From positions 3,990,001-4,054,000 of the forward strand of contig NZ_LT629775.1 in assembly GCF_900105395.1 (NCBI RefSeq): 64,000 nt of DNA, given 5' to 3'. This document shows, one piece after another, positions 42,697 through 52,399 of the stretch (the first letter of the stretch is position 1; every line of letters begins with the position of its first letter). The stretch comes from Streptomyces sp. TLI_053. Its GTDB lineage: Bacteria > Actinomycetota > Actinomycetes > Streptomycetales > Streptomycetaceae. The translations under genes were made by a program, and so were the position numbers. The notes beneath the pieces were generated by a model. The model was not told where the DNA came from, searched no databases, and saw only the letters and a list, made by a program, of their open reading frames with translations.

Positions 42697-44664
42697 CTAC
42701 GCGCTGAGTTCCGCGTGCAGCGCGCCGAGCAGTCGGCCCGCCCGCTCGGCGACCTCCGCCGGACCGTAGTCCGCGGCCCGCCGGCACCAGCCCTCCGCCT
42801 GCACCGGCTCCCCCCGGCGCAGCGCCAGCAGGGCCAGCCGCAGCGCCGCCCGCCCGTGCCCGGCGTCCGCCGCCCGGGTGTACCAGAGCATCGCCTCGGC
42901 CTCGCTGTCCTGCCGCGCCAGCAGCAGTCCCAGGTTGAAGGCCGCGCTGCGGCTGCCCGCCTCCGCCGCCCGCCGGTACCAGCTCTCCGCGATCTCCAGC
43001 GCCCCCCGCTCGGCCGCCCGCACCCCCATCCGGACCTGCGCCCGCCGGTGCCCCGCGTCCGCCGCCGACGCGTACCAGTGCTCGGCCTCCGCGTCCGCGT
43101 CCCCGCGCCGGTCCAGCACCGAGGCCAGCCGGAACGCTCCCTCCGCCGAACCGCCCGCCGCCGCCTGCCGGTAGCGCTCCAGCGCGCCCGCCGCGTTGCC
43201 CCGCTGCTCCTGCACGACCGCCAGTTGCAGCGCGGCCTCGCCGTGCCCCTCCGCCGCGGCCCGCGCGTACCACTCCTGCGCCTGCCGCTGCTCACCGCGC
43301 CCGGCGTGCAGCACGCCCAGGTTGAACGCGCCGTCCACACTGCCCGCCTCGGCGGCCTTGGAGAACCACGGCTCGGCACCCGACTCGTCGCCGCGCTGCA
43401 GCAGCACCACGGCCAGCGCGTTGCAGGCCTCCCGGTGCCCGGCGTACGCGGCCCGGCGGTACCACTGCTCGGCCTGCTGGTCACGGCCCGCCCCGGCGCA
43501 CAGCAGCCCCAGGTTGAACGCCCCGTTGTGGTCCCCGGCCTCCAGCGCGCTGCGGTACCAGCGCTCCGCCTCGGCGGCCGCTCCGCGCGAGGCGTGCAGG
43601 GCGCCCAGCGCGTTCGCGGCATTGCCGTCACCCGCCTCGGCGGCCTCCTGCCACCACTCGGCGGCCGCGCCGAGGTCCCCGGAGTCGCGGAGCAGGTAGC
43701 CCAGCGCGCACGCGGCCCGGGGCTCGCCGTTCTGCGCCGACTGCCGGTACCACCGGGCGGCCTCGTCCAGCAGCGGCGCCTCCCCGCCGGACCGGTCCTC
43801 CAGCAGCACGCCCAGCCGCAGCGCGGCCCGGGCGTGGCTGCGGGCGGCGGCGATCCGGTACCAGGCCTCGGCGGTCTCCTTGTCCCCCGCCGCCTCACGC
43901 ATCCGGGCCAGCCGGTAGGCGCCCTCCCGGTGCCCGGCGTCCGCGGACACCTTGAACCAGCGCTCGGCGCGGACGTCCCGGCGGTGCTCCATGAGGTCGC
44001 CCAGCGCGTAGGCGCCCAGCGGGTGGCCGTGGTCGGCGGCGAAGTGCAGCCAGTACTCGGCCGCCTCCTCCTCGCCCTGGTCGCGCAGCTGCAGGCCGAG
44101 CGCGTGCGCGGCCGGCGCGCTGCCGGCCACCGCAGCCTGGCGCCACCACTGGGCCGCCTCGGCCCGGTGGCCGCGCTGGTGCAGCAGCACGCCCAGGTTG
44201 TTGGCGGCCGCGCGCAGGCCCGCCGCGGCGGCGGCCCGCAGATAGGGCTCGGCGTCCGCCAGGTCCCCGCGGCGCAGCAGCAGGGTGCCGAGCCGGGCGG
44301 CCGCGTCCGGGTCGCCGTCGTCGGCGGCGCGCCGGTGCCGGGCCTCCAGGGCGGCCTGCTCGCGGGCGGCGAGCGCGGTCTCGAAGCTGGCCGAGTCGAA
44401 GCCGGGGTCGCCCTCCACGTCCGGGCCGGCCGGGCCGTCGGACGCGCCGTGGGCGCCGAGCGCGGCGGCGAGGCCGCCGGCCGGGACGTGCACCAGGGAG
44501 TCCGGGCCGTAGCCGCCCGCGGGCCGGCGCTCGGCCAGACCGCTGGTGCGCTGCGCGGGCAGGGCGCCGGGCCGCCGTTCGGGGCTCTCCGCCCAGGTCT
44601 CGGTGTCCGCCTCGGTGGTCGCCGCCGGCCCCGCTCCCGTCCCGTTCCTGCCGATCAGCCTCAT
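42697..44664 (-). CDS. Sel1/TPR-repeat protein
   Basis: 655 residues. After a 110-residue polar N-terminus, about 14 Sel1-like repeats of 35-36 residues run to the C-terminus, each with a pattern like AEAGxxxAAFNLGLLLxxxGxxxEAExWYRRA. No signal peptide or membrane segment, so it is a cytoplasmic scaffold. Sel1 proteins mediate complex assembly; partners are unknown. A GGGGGAGCGGGAG site precedes ATG 44664. It converges on the Fur-family gene with a 27-base gap. Confidence 0.88.
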   Translation of the reverse strand: MRLIGRNGTGAGPAATTEADTETWAESPERRPGALPAQRTSGLAERRPAGGYGPDSLVHVPAGGLAAALGAHGASDGPAGPDVEGDPGFDSASFETALAAREQAALEARHRRAADDGDPDAAARLGTLLLRRGDLADAEPYLRAAAAAGLRAAANNLGVLLHQRGHRAEAAQWWRQAAVAGSAPAAHALGLQLRDQGEEEAAEYWLHFAADHGHPLGAYALGDLMEHRRDVRAERWFKVSADAGHREGAYRLARMREAAGDKETAEAWYRIAAARSHARAALRLGVLLEDRSGGEAPLLDEAARWYRQSAQNGEPRAACALGYLLRDSGDLGAAAEWWQEAAEAGDGNAANALGALHASRGAAAEAERWYRSALEAGDHNGAFNLGLLCAGAGRDQQAEQWYRRAAYAGHREACNALAVVLLQRGDESGAEPWFSKAAEAGSVDGAFNLGVLHAGRGEQRQAQEWYARAAAEGHGEAALQLAVVQEQRGNAAGALERYRQAAAGGSAEGAFRLASVLDRRGDADAEAEHWYASAADAGHRRAQVRMGVRAAERGALEIAESWYRRAAEAGSRSAAFNLGLLLARQDSEAEAMLWYTRAADAGHGRAALRLALLALRRGEPVQAEGWCRRAADYGPAEVAERAGRLLGALHAELSA

Positions 44665-44975
44665 GCCGACTCCCGCTCCCCCTGAGTGTCGCGGCGTCGT
44701 CCTCCGGCTCTGGGCCGGGGGAGCTCCACGGGGGCCGCATCGACCCGACGGCCGGTCAGCGGCCGTGCAACGTCCCCCATGTGTCCCATCGTCGCATCAC
44801 CCGCAACCCGCGTACACCTGCCCCGGCCGAATTCGGCGAGGCGGACCTGAGCCGACGAGATTGCTTCGGCGCTTTGTCGATTTCCCGACACTCGCCCCTC
44901 ACAAACCCCGTTGCCGTCGTCCTTGGCGACGCTCGATGGTACCGGAGCGTTCCCGGCCACCCGTGCGGACGAACG
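44665..44975. other. Intergenic interval upstream of the Sel1 gene
   Basis: About 310 bases between the Sel1 gene start and the tRNA terminator. It must contain the Sel1-gene promoter, but I see no firm promoter, RNA or repeat. A 99-codon minus-strand frame ends on the Sel1 start; its content does not look coding. Confidence 0.45.
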
Positions 44976-45011
44976 ACGAAGGCCCGGAGGACGAGTCCTC
45001 CGGGCCTTCGT
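44976..45011 (-). terminator. Terminator of the initiator tRNA gene
   Basis: 16-bp perfect hairpin, arms 44976-44991 and 44996-45011, loop CGAG, starting 10 bases past the tRNA 3' end. Confidence 0.88.
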
Positions 45012-45021
45012 TGCTACTGAG

Positions 45022-45095
45022 TAGCGGGGACAGGATTTGAACCTGCGACCTCTGGGTTATGAGCCCAGCGAGCTACCGAGCTGCTCCACCCCGCG
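45022..45095 (-). tRNA. Initiator tRNA-fMet (CAT)
   Basis: 74-nt cloverleaf on the minus strand. Acceptor 5' CGCGGGG pairs with CCCCGC from position 2; base 1 (C) is unpaired, the initiator hallmark. The anticodon stem CTGGG/CCCAG holds the three G:C pairs of initiators around CTCATAA (anticodon CAT). The T-arm GCAGG-TTCAAAT-CCTGT is standard. CCA is not encoded. Confidence 0.96.
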
Positions 45096-45162
45096 TCGGT
45101 AGTTGAACCATAGCACGGGCGCGAGGTGGGGCCGAAATCGGTTACCGCGGGATCAGCGCAGC

Positions 45163-48147
45163 TCAGGGGCCGCCGGTCGGTGCGGGCGAGGCCGGCGGGG
45201 TGGCCGGCGGGGTGGCCGGTGCCGTGCCCGACGGCGTCGGGGCCGGGGTGATCCCGGCCTTCTGCTGGGCCGCCGCCAGCTCCTTGGCGGCCTCGCTCTG
45301 CGCCTTCTGCGCCTGACCCAGGGCCACCCAGTCGCCGGCCTTGGCGGCGGCGTCCGCGTCGGTCTGCGCCTTCAGCACGTCCGTGATCGCCTTCTGCAGC
45401 TCCGGCGTCAGGGTGACCCCCGGCGTCGGGGTGGTCGGCGTGGTCGGCGTCGTCGGCGTCCCCGGCGCGGTGGGCGCGGTCGGCGTGGTCGCCGGAGCCG
45501 CGCCCGCGAACACCTTCCGCAGCGCCTCCTCCAGCGTGTTCTCGAACGCCACGTTGTCGTTGCCGTAGACCGCCAGCACCTTCTGCAGCGTCGGGTACTT
45601 GGCACCCCGCCCGCGGACGTACACGGGCTCCACGTTCAGCAGCCCGCCGCCGACGGGAAGCGTCAGCAGGTTGCCGTACTCCAGTTCCGAGTCGCCGCCG
45701 CTCTTCAGCAGGGTGATCTGCTGCGCGACCTCCTGCCGCGAGTTGAACTGCGACTGCACCAGGTTGGGGCCGAGCGTCTTGGAGTCCCCCGGCACCTTGA
45801 GGATCCGGATCTTGCCGTAGTCCGGCCCCGGGTCCGCGCTGACGGCCATGAACGCCGCCAGGTTGTCCCGGCCGCGCGGCACGAAGGTGGTGGTCAGCGA
45901 GAAGCTCGCCGACGTGACCGCCGGGTCCGGCATCCGGACCGTCAGGTAGTACGGCGGCTGGAACTGCTTGGTGTCACTGGTCGGGTCCACCGGGACCTGC
46001 CAGATGTCGCTGCCGTTGAAGAACGAGTCGGCGTCCGTCACGTGGTACTGGCCCAGCAGGTCGCGCTGCACCTTGAACATGTCCTGCGGGTACCGCAGGT
46101 GCGACAGCAGCGTGCCCGGGATCTCCGCCTTGGCCTTCACGGTGTCCGGGAACGCCTTCATCCAGGTCTTCAGCACCGGGTCGTTCTCGTCCCACTGGTA
46201 CAGCGTCACCTCGCCGGTGTACGCGTCCACGGTGGCCTTGACCGAGTTGCGGATGTAGTTGACCTGGTTGGCGACGGTCAGCAGCTCACCGCGCTGGTTG
46301 GTCAGCGAGTCCTTGGTGGCCGTGCCCAGCGTCGTCTTGGACGAGAAGGGGTAGCCGTCCGAGGTGGTGTAGCCGTCCAGCACCCAGACCACCCGGCCGT
46401 TCTCCACCACCGGGTACGGGTCGGCGTCGATCGACAGCCACGGCGCGACCTTCTCCACCCGCTCCTTGGGCGTCCGGTCGTAGATCACCTTGGCGCCGTC
46501 GGTGATCGCCCCCGCGTACAGGATCTGCGGCTCGGCGAACTTCACCGCGTACGCGGCCCGGGTCAGCGGGTTGTCCAGCGAGACGCCGCTGCCGCCGGTG
46601 TACTTGTACTGCTTGTTCTCACCGGAGTCGGTGGTGTAGTCGATCTCCTGGTTGGAGCCGCCCACGATCGAGTACGTCGAGGTCTTCTCGCCGTAGTAGA
46701 TCCGCTGCTGGTAGTCGCCCAGCGAACCCGTCGCCGGCAGGCCGGACTCGGTGAAGACCGGCTGGCCCTTGTCGTTGACCTGGTTGCCCTTGGCCACGAC
46801 CGCGCCGTAACCGTGGGTGTACTTGAAGTGGTCGTTGATCCAGTTCCGCTGCACACCGTTGAGGTCCAGCTCGCGCAGGCCGATCACGGTGTCCTGGGCG
46901 CCCTCGCCCTTGCCGTACCGGTCCACGTCCAGGGTCTGCGGGAACGCGTAGTACGACCGCTGCTGCTCGATCGACTGGAAGGTCGGCGAGACGACGTTGG
47001 GGTCGATCAGCCTGATGTCCGCGATGGTCTGCGCGTCCGGCTTCAGCGACTCGGCGTCGGTGCTGCCCTTCGGGGTGTACGGAGTCGTCTGGCTGTCCGC
47101 GATCCCGTAGGCCCGGCGCGTCGCGTCGATGTTCTTCTGGATGTAGGGCGTCTCCTTGGCCTGCTCGTTCGGCTTGACCTGGAACTGCTGCACGATCGCC
47201 GGGTACACCCCGCCGATCAGCACCGCCGACAGCACCATCAGGCCCAGCCCGATCAGGGCCGGCGCCCAGGTGCGCCGCACCGGGGTCAGGAAGAACAGCA
47301 CCGCGCAGATGACCGCGACGAAGAACAGGATCGTCTTCGCCGGGAGGAACGCGTTGGCGTCCACGTACCGCAGGCCGGTCCAGCCGGAGACCTCGCGGTA
47401 GGCGCCGGTCTTCACCGCCAGCGCGTACCGGTCCAGCCAGTACGCGACCGCCTTCAGCAGCACGAAGACACCCAGCAGCACCGCCAGGTGCCCCTGCGCG
47501 CCCGTGCTCGCCCGCCGGCCGGGGCCCTGCAGCCGCAGTCCGCCGTAGAGGTAGTGCACCAGCGCCGAGGTCAGCAGCGAGACGATCACCGCGCTGAACG
47601 CGAAGCCCAGCAGGAACTCGTAGAACGGAAGGTCGAAGGCGTAGAACGAGACGTCCTTGCCGAACTGCGCGTCCTTCTCGCCGAAGGAGGTCCCGTTCGT
47701 CCACAGCAGCCAGGTCCGCCACTGGCCCGAGGCCGCGGCACCGGCCACCAGCCCGATCACCAGCGACACCCCGAGCAGCGCCCAGCGCTTGAACGGCGCC
47801 AGCCCCGAGCGGTACCGGTCCAGGCTCTGCTGCTCGACCGACATCGCCGACAGCGGCGGCCGCAGCCGGTGCGCCAGCCACACGTTGAAGCCGACGATCA
47901 CCGCCATCAGCAGGCCGAAGACCGCGAACAGGCCGATCTTCGTCCACAGCTGGGTGGTGAACACCGAGGAGTAGTGGACGGACCTGAACCAGAGCCAGTC
48001 CGTCCAGAACCCCGCGAACATGACGAACAGCAGGAAGAGCACCGCGAGTACGCCCAGGGTCAGCAGGAGCACCCGCGCCCGCCGGGAGGGCGGGCCTACC
48101 CTGCGCCGGAACCCCGGCCCTGAGCGTTCCGGCATCTGGAATACCAC
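45163..48147 (-). CDS. UPF0182 family membrane protein
   Basis: 994 residues. Seven hydrophobic segments lie in the first 340 residues (the first is [21 protein letters not shown]), followed by a large extracytoplasmic region of about 550 residues and a C-terminus with Thr/Pro repeats ([18 protein letters not shown]) and an Ala/Lys/Gln helix. GTG 48147 has GAGGT seven bases upstream. The family is conserved in actinobacteria and some cyanobacteria; function unknown. It is divergent from the PPA1309 gene, a pairing commonly kept in the phylum. Confidence 0.92.
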   Translation of the reverse strand: MVFQMPERSGPGFRRRVGPPSRRARVLLLTLGVLAVLFLLFVMFAGFWTDWLWFRSVHYSSVFTTQLWTKIGLFAVFGLLMAVIVGFNVWLAHRLRPPLSAMSVEQQSLDRYRSGLAPFKRWALLGVSLVIGLVAGAAASGQWRTWLLWTNGTSFGEKDAQFGKDVSFYAFDLPFYEFLLGFAFSAVIVSLLTSALVHYLYGGLRLQGPGRRASTGAQGHLAVLLGVFVLLKAVAYWLDRYALAVKTGAYREVSGWTGLRYVDANAFLPAKTILFFVAVICAVLFFLTPVRRTWAPALIGLGLMVLSAVLIGGVYPAIVQQFQVKPNEQAKETPYIQKNIDATRRAYGIADSQTTPYTPKGSTDAESLKPDAQTIADIRLIDPNVVSPTFQSIEQQRSYYAFPQTLDVDRYGKGEGAQDTVIGLRELDLNGVQRNWINDHFKYTHGYGAVVAKGNQVNDKGQPVFTESGLPATGSLGDYQQRIYYGEKTSTYSIVGGSNQEIDYTTDSGENKQYKYTGGSGVSLDNPLTRAAYAVKFAEPQILYAGAITDGAKVIYDRTPKERVEKVAPWLSIDADPYPVVENGRVVWVLDGYTTSDGYPFSSKTTLGTATKDSLTNQRGELLTVANQVNYIRNSVKATVDAYTGEVTLYQWDENDPVLKTWMKAFPDTVKAKAEIPGTLLSHLRYPQDMFKVQRDLLGQYHVTDADSFFNGSDIWQVPVDPTSDTKQFQPPYYLTVRMPDPAVTSASFSLTTTFVPRGRDNLAAFMAVSADPGPDYGKIRILKVPGDSKTLGPNLVQSQFNSRQEVAQQITLLKSGGDSELEYGNLLTLPVGGGLLNVEPVYVRGRGAKYPTLQKVLAVYGNDNVAFENTLEEALRKVFAGAAPATTPTAPTAPGTPTTPTTPTTPTPGVTLTPELQKAITDVLKAQTDADAAAKAGDWVALGQAQKAQSEAAKELAAAQQKAGITPAPTPSGTAPATPPATPPASPAPTGGP

Positions 48148-48332
48148 GGTGGCACCTCAGTTGTGTCGTCTGGAGTCGGTCGGTCCTCAGTGCAACTTAA
48201 CCAGTCTTTGGTCGAGTTCCCACCGTTAGCAGACGGTTACGACAACCCCGCCCGGCACGGGCCCTCCCCCGGGGCCCCGGCCGCGGCCCGGCGCCGCGCC
48301 GCGCGCACCGTCCGGCGTGTGAGGATTGAGAC

Positions 48333-48896
48333 ATGTCCGATGGATCCAACCTCCCCGACGACGTCTCCACCCTCCCGGCCGGCAGCCCGCTGACCCGGGC
48401 CGCGCTGGAGATCGACGAGTACGCCGCCACCCTCGGCTGGGACCTCCCGGCCCGCCTCTTCGCCCTGGTCGACAGCGCCGCGCTGCGCAAGGCCGACCCC
48501 CGCATCGCCGATCAGCTCGGCCTCGCCGACGGCGACCAGCCCGGCCTCACCCCGGTCGAGCAGGACGAGCTGCCCGCCGGCATGGAGCTGGACAAGTTCC
48601 TCGGCACCATCGCCTGGCCCGCCGCGGTGGTCGGCTGCGCGCTGGTCGTCGAGCGCCTGATGCTGCCGCCGGGCGCCGAGCAGTCCCGCCCGCGCAACGC
48701 GAACGACGCCCAGCTCGCCGAGTGGGTGGCCAACCACCCCAAGCGCGAGGAGGTGCGGATCACCGCCGCCGTGCTGCGCGACGGCAGCCGGGAGATCGCG
48801 CTGCGGCTGCGCTCCAAGGACGTCGCGCGCGAGGTGCTCACCGGCCCCGACCTGGTGCCGGGCCTCACCGAGGCGCTGCTGGCGACCTTCTCCTGA
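48333..48896 (+). CDS. PPA1309 family protein
   Basis: 187 residues of an actinobacterial family of unknown function. Recognisable blocks include GWDLPARLFALVDSAAL, LDKFLGTIAWPAAVVGCALVVERLMLPP and EVRITAAVLRDGSREIALRLRSKD. Soluble, no motif of a known enzyme. ATG 48333 follows GAGGATTGAGAC. It is divergent from the UPF0182 gene and convergent with the YlbL-type protease gene, a conserved neighbourhood. Confidence 0.88.
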   Translation: MSDGSNLPDDVSTLPAGSPLTRAALEIDEYAATLGWDLPARLFALVDSAALRKADPRIADQLGLADGDQPGLTPVEQDELPAGMELDKFLGTIAWPAAVVGCALVVERLMLPPGAEQSRPRNANDAQLAEWVANHPKREEVRITAAVLRDGSREIALRLRSKDVAREVLTGPDLVPGLTEALLATFS

Positions 48897-48908
48897 TGTA
48901 CTTCCCGG

Positions 48909-48934
48909 CCGGGTCCGGTCACGGCCGGACCCGG
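48909..48934 (+). terminator. Terminator after the PPA1309 gene
   Basis: 10-bp perfect hairpin, CCGGGTCCGG at 48909-48918 and its complement at 48925-48934. Confidence 0.7.
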
Positions 48935-48960
48935 TGGGCGGAAGCCGGTCTGCGGAAGCC

Positions 48961-49002
48961 GGTGGGCGTGAGCAGGTGGGCGTGAGCAGGTGGGCGTGAG
49001 CA
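48961..49002. repeat. 14-bp tandem repeat, three copies
   Basis: GGTGGGCGTGAGCA repeated three times exactly, ending five bases before the stop codon of the convergent protease gene. Probably replication slippage. Confidence 0.92.
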
Positions 49003-49006
49003 GGTA

Positions 49007-50083
49007 CTAGGAGGCGCAGGACGGCAGGGCGGAGTTCTGCCCGTCCCGGACCTGCTCCAGCGCCTTGAGCGCGCCGTCCAGCGTCTCCACCTTGACCAGC
49101 CGCAGCCCGGACGGGGTGTTCTTGGCGGCCTCGGCGCAGTTCGCCGCCGGCGTGAGGAAGAACTCGGCGCCGGCCTCCCGGGCCGCGATCAGCTTCATCG
49201 AGATGCCGCCGATCGGCCCGACCTGGCCCGTGTCCTCGATGGTGCCCGTGCCGGCCACGAACCGTCCGGCGGTCAGGTCGCCGGGGGTCAGCTTGTCGAT
49301 GATGCCGAGCGAGAACATCAGGCCCGCGCTGGGCCCGCCGACGTCCTGGAGCCCGATGTCGATCCGGAACGGGTAGGTGTGCCGCAGGCCCGGACGGATG
49401 CCGACCATCGCGGCGCCGGTGTCCGGGGACTTCACGGTCGGCACGCTGACGTCGGTGCGGGTCCCGGGCTCGGCCGAGCCCTCCTTGACCCGGGGCACCA
49501 CGGTGAAGACCGCCGGCTCGCCGGGCTGGTGCTTGGTGACCGCCTTGGCGACCGCGTCCGCGTCGGCCACCGGGGTGCCGTCGACCGCGACGATCTGGTC
49601 CCCGGCGTGCAGCCGGCCCTCCGCCGGGGCACCGGCGGTGACGGCCTGGACGATCAGCTCGCTGCCCATCGGGATCCCGAGCTGGGTCAGCGCGGCGGTG
49701 CGGGCGTGGTCCTCGGAGAGCGCGAACTCCTCGGCGTTCTGCCGCTTGGCGTCGGCGTCGGACTGGCCCTTCGGGTAGACGTTGTCGTGCGGCACCACCA
49801 GCACGTCGTCGCGCAGCCAGCCCACCACCGCGTTGACCAGGCTCGGCTCGTACTTGGCGCCGGTGACCTGGACGGTGGTCATGTTGAGGTGACCGCTCGC
49901 CGGGTACGACTCGTGGCCGGTGATGGTGATCACCGGTGTGCCCGTCTTCTCCTGCACCCCGAGCGTGTTGTACGTCGGGCCCGGGCTCATCTCGGTGTAC
50001 GGCACCTTCATCAGCACCGAGGCACAGAGCAGCGCTATGAGCAGCAGGGTGGCGGCGAGCATCGTCGCAGAGCGGCGTGGCAT
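49007..50083 (-). CDS. YlbL-type PDZ and Lon-like (S16) protease
   Basis: 358 residues. An N-terminal membrane anchor (LAATLLLIALLCASVLM) is followed by a PDZ domain (about 130-215; GDQIVAVDGTPVADADAV) and an S16-type domain with catalytic Ser in GGPSAGLMFSL (about 259) and Lys in GGISMKLIAA (about 303). This is the YlbL family of membrane-bound Lon-like proteases, linked elsewhere to checkpoint-protein degradation. The catalytic dyad is intact. Confidence 0.92.
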   Translation of the reverse strand: MPRRSATMLAATLLLIALLCASVLMKVPYTEMSPGPTYNTLGVQEKTGTPVITITGHESYPASGHLNMTTVQVTGAKYEPSLVNAVVGWLRDDVLVVPHDNVYPKGQSDADAKRQNAEEFALSEDHARTAALTQLGIPMGSELIVQAVTAGAPAEGRLHAGDQIVAVDGTPVADADAVAKAVTKHQPGEPAVFTVVPRVKEGSAEPGTRTDVSVPTVKSPDTGAAMVGIRPGLRHTYPFRIDIGLQDVGGPSAGLMFSLGIIDKLTPGDLTAGRFVAGTGTIEDTGQVGPIGGISMKLIAAREAGAEFFLTPAANCAEAAKNTPSGLRLVKVETLDGALKALEQVRDGQNSALPSCAS

Positions 50084-50147
50084 GCCTCGACAGTACGGGA
50101 CGCGGGTGACCGTGCGCCCGGCGGGTCGTCGGGACCGCCGGGCGGGG

Positions 50148-50336
50148 TCAGCGGCCGGAGCGCTCCTCGGAGCCGCCGCCGGCGGTGGTGCGTTGCATCG
50201 CGGCCATGAACCGCTGGTGCTCCGCCAGCGAGGCCGGGTCCCCCGTCGCTCTCGGGGACCGCTGGGCCCAACCCGCCCACACGGTGGCCAGCACCGCGGC
50301 GACGCAGGGAATGATCAACCAGGCGAGCACAGCCAT
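50148..50336 (-). CDS. Small membrane protein, unknown
   Basis: 62 residues: one membrane helix at the N-terminus (VLAWLIIPCVAAVLATVWAGW) then a polar tail (RTTAGGGSEERSGR). It lies 64 bases upstream of the YlbL-type gene in the same direction, so they may be cotranscribed. I do not recognise a family. Confidence 0.7.
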   Translation of the reverse strand: MAVLAWLIIPCVAAVLATVWAGWAQRSPRATGDPASLAEHQRFMAAMQRTTAGGGSEERSGR

Positions 50337-50591
50337 CTCAGTACTCCCAGCTCGTCGTGTCTATGAGCAGATTAACCATCCCGACGGACAACGCTGCGGG
50401 CGCCGTCCGGGTTACGGCACGGCCGATCGGCTCACTGCCAGGGAGTATCCGGCGCAGCGGCCCGCACCCGTTCGAGTGAGCGACCGGCGCGCCTGCGCGT
50501 CGCGGGGCGCGAGCGGTGCACAGGTGGACTCGCGGGCGACCGTGCGGATGATCGTACGAACGGCTGTGCGGACGACTGTGCGGACGGCTGC

Positions 50592-51032
50592 TCAGCAGCT
50601 CCCCGCGCCCACCCACTCCTCCTCGCCGTCGGCGAAGACCTGGTGCTTCCAGATCGGCACCTCGTGCTTGAGGTCGTCGATCAGCCGCCGGGCGGCGGCG
50701 AACGCCTCGCCCCGGTGGGCGCAGGAGACGGCGACGATCACGGCCTTGTCGGTGATCCCCAGCCGGCCCACCCGGTGCACCGCGGCCAGCGCGCGGACCG
50801 GGAAGTCGGCGACGACCTTCTCGGCCACCCGGCGCATCTCCCGCTCCGCCGTCGGGTGGCAGCTGTACTCCAGCGCCGTGACGTGCTTGCCGCCGTCGTG
50901 GTCGCGGACCGTCCCGACGAAGACGGTCGTCCCGCCGGCCGCGTCGTCACCCACCGCCTCGTACACCTCGTCGAGGGAGAGCGGGGTGTCGCGGATCGCG
51001 AGCAGGCGGATCGGGTCGTGGTTCTCGGACAT
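50592..51032 (-). CDS. moaE: Molybdopterin synthase catalytic subunit
   Basis: 146 residues from ATG 51032 (MSENHDPIRL); an upstream ATG at 51050 is less likely. Family blocks: GGTTVFVGTVRDHDGGKHVTALEY (near 38), AVHRVGRLGITDKAVIVAVSCAHRGEAF and the C-terminal LKHEVPIWKHQ with the catalytic Lys pair. It inserts dithiolene sulfur into precursor Z with MoaD, whose gene is not in the window. Confidence 0.93.
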   Translation of the reverse strand: MSENHDPIRLLAIRDTPLSLDEVYEAVGDDAAGGTTVFVGTVRDHDGGKHVTALEYSCHPTAEREMRRVAEKVVADFPVRALAAVHRVGRLGITDKAVIVAVSCAHRGEAFAAARRLIDDLKHEVPIWKHQVFADGEEEWVGAGSC

Positions 51033-51082
51033 GCCCCCATGATTGCCCATGCCGGGCGGGCCGGGGCAAGTACCTTCCGCAT

Positions 51083-51107
51083 CACGATTGCGAAATTTCG
51101 CATCGTG
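51083..51107. promoter_or_regulatory. Palindrome upstream of moaE, unassigned
   Basis: CACGATTGCGAAA at 51083-51095 and TTTCGCATCGTG at 51096-51107 form a 12-bp inverted repeat with one extra T in the left arm. It is AT-rich for this genome and lies 51 bases before the moaE start. No known Streptomyces operator that I recall matches. Confidence 0.55.
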
Positions 51108-51198
51108 AGAACGACGAGCTCAAGAGCGCGGGTCCGGCCGCGGCCCCCGGACCGGGACCGGAGCCGGGCCCGGGCCGCGGAGCCCGGGACCGGGCCGC

Positions 51199-52347
51199 TC
51201 AGAACCGGCGCCGCTTGCGCGCCCGCCGCACCAGCGCCGCCGTGCCCACCAGCGCCACCGTCGCGCCGGCCGCGCCCAGACTCGTCGCCGCCTCCTTGCC
51301 GCCCAGCCGCCGACCCGCCACCGCGTGCTTGCCCGACACCTGCGCCAGCAGCTCCGCCAGCACCTCCTCGTTGGTGTGCGTCGGACGCCAGCCCGCCTCG
51401 TGCAGCCGGCTCCCCGACACCACCCACGGGTACATCGTGTACGCCAGGTCCCCCGCCGGCGCCGGGGTCAGCCCCAGCCGGTGCAGCCGCGCCGCCGTCC
51501 CCAGCGCCAGCGAGGCCGGCAGCTCCATCCGCCGGATCCCCGACAGCCGCTCCACGTCCTCCTGCTCCAGCCAGCCGTCGCAGCCGACCGTCACCTCGCC
51601 CTCGACCAGGCCGAGCGCCGCGTACTCCAGTGCCGCCGCCAGGTCGTCGACGTGGCAGAACTGCCAGCACGGCCGGGACCCGGCCACCACCAGCAGCCTC
51701 GGCGCCTCGAAGTGCCGGGTCAGCACGGTGTCCACCCCGGGGCCCACCACCACGGCCGGCCGCAGCACCGTCACCTGCAGCCCCGGGTGCGCCCTCGGCG
51801 CGCGGCGCGCCAGCCGCTCGATCTCCAGCAGGTCGCCGACCAGCGAGGCCTCCTCGGTCGCCCGCAGCTCCGAGTCCTCCGCCAGCGGCACCTCGTTGTC
51901 CGGCAGCGCGCCGTAGACCATCGCCGACGTGCACAGCACCACCCGGTGCACCCCGGCCGCCGCGGCCGCCGTCAGCACCGTCTGCGCGCCCCGCACGTTG
52001 TAGGCGCTGCGCGCCCTCGGGTCGGACTCCATGCCCAGGTCCATCGCGAGGTGGACCACCACGTCGACCCCGGCCAGGCGCTCGGCCACGGCCGGGTCGC
52101 GGACGTCCAGCACCCGCCACTGCACACCGGGCACCTCACCGCGCCGGTCGTCGACGGCCAGCACCTTCCGGACCCCCGGCGAGGCCACCAGCCGGGCCGC
52201 GACCCGTTCGCCGAACACCCCGGCGGCACCTGTGACCGCCACGGTGAGGGGTCTTCCGGCATAGGCTGGAGGCGGCGACGCCGTGGTGTCCGGGGCGTCC
52301 TCTCCTCCGGTCAGCCCAGAGCGAACGTCCGAAGGCGGGGAACTCAC
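51199..52347 (-). CDS. SDR/NAD-dependent epimerase-like protein
   Basis: 382 residues. The Rossmann glycine motif TGAAGVFGERVA (near 40), DVRDPAVAERLAGVDVVVHLA (near 80) and TSAMVYG with the catalytic-type Tyr (near 145) define an extended SDR; the Lys usually three residues later is not in place, so catalysis is uncertain. A C-terminal hydrophobic stretch (AAGATVALVGTAALV) before RRARKRRRF may anchor it to the membrane. GTG 52347 follows GGAGG at seven bases. It is divergent from the metalloprotease-family gene across a perfect palindrome. Confidence 0.85.
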   Translation of the reverse strand: MSSPPSDVRSGLTGGEDAPDTTASPPPAYAGRPLTVAVTGAAGVFGERVAARLVASPGVRKVLAVDDRRGEVPGVQWRVLDVRDPAVAERLAGVDVVVHLAMDLGMESDPRARSAYNVRGAQTVLTAAAAAGVHRVVLCTSAMVYGALPDNEVPLAEDSELRATEEASLVGDLLEIERLARRAPRAHPGLQVTVLRPAVVVGPGVDTVLTRHFEAPRLLVVAGSRPCWQFCHVDDLAAALEYAALGLVEGEVTVGCDGWLEQEDVERLSGIRRMELPASLALGTAARLHRLGLTPAPAGDLAYTMYPWVVSGSRLHEAGWRPTHTNEEVLAELLAQVSGKHAVAGRRLGGKEAATSLGAAGATVALVGTAALVRRARKRRRF

Positions 52348-52360
52348 CGGCCATCCTCCA

Positions 52361-52391
52361 CGGTTAGCTTATGTGCGTACGTACGTGTGTC
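52361..52391 (-). promoter_or_regulatory. Candidate promoter of the SDR gene
   Basis: On the minus strand GTGACA (about 52392-52387) and TAAGCT (about 52370-52365) are separated by 16 bases. The palindrome at 52379-52399 overlaps the -35 and spacer. Confidence 0.5.
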
Positions 52392-52399
52392 ACGTACGT
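52379..52399. promoter_or_regulatory. Perfect palindromic operator candidate
   Basis: ACGTACGTG at 52379-52387 and CACGTACGT at 52391-52399 are perfect 9-bp inverted arms around TGT. It lies 32 bases upstream of the SDR start and 158 upstream of the metalloprotease gene. The cognate regulator is unknown. Confidence 0.65.

Noticed and set aside
44661..44960. 99-codon minus-strand frame ending on the Sel1-gene start codon
   Set aside because: Composition looks non-coding, no ribosome site, and the frame overlaps a promoter region.
45022..45095. Integration (att) site at the tRNA-fMet gene
   Set aside because: No integrase gene and no duplicated tRNA 3' end are visible in the surrounding sequence.
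50338..50616. 92-codon minus-strand frame between moaE and the small membrane protein gene
   Set aside because: Low-complexity Arg/Ser/Pro translation, overlaps the moaE 3' end, no ribosome site.
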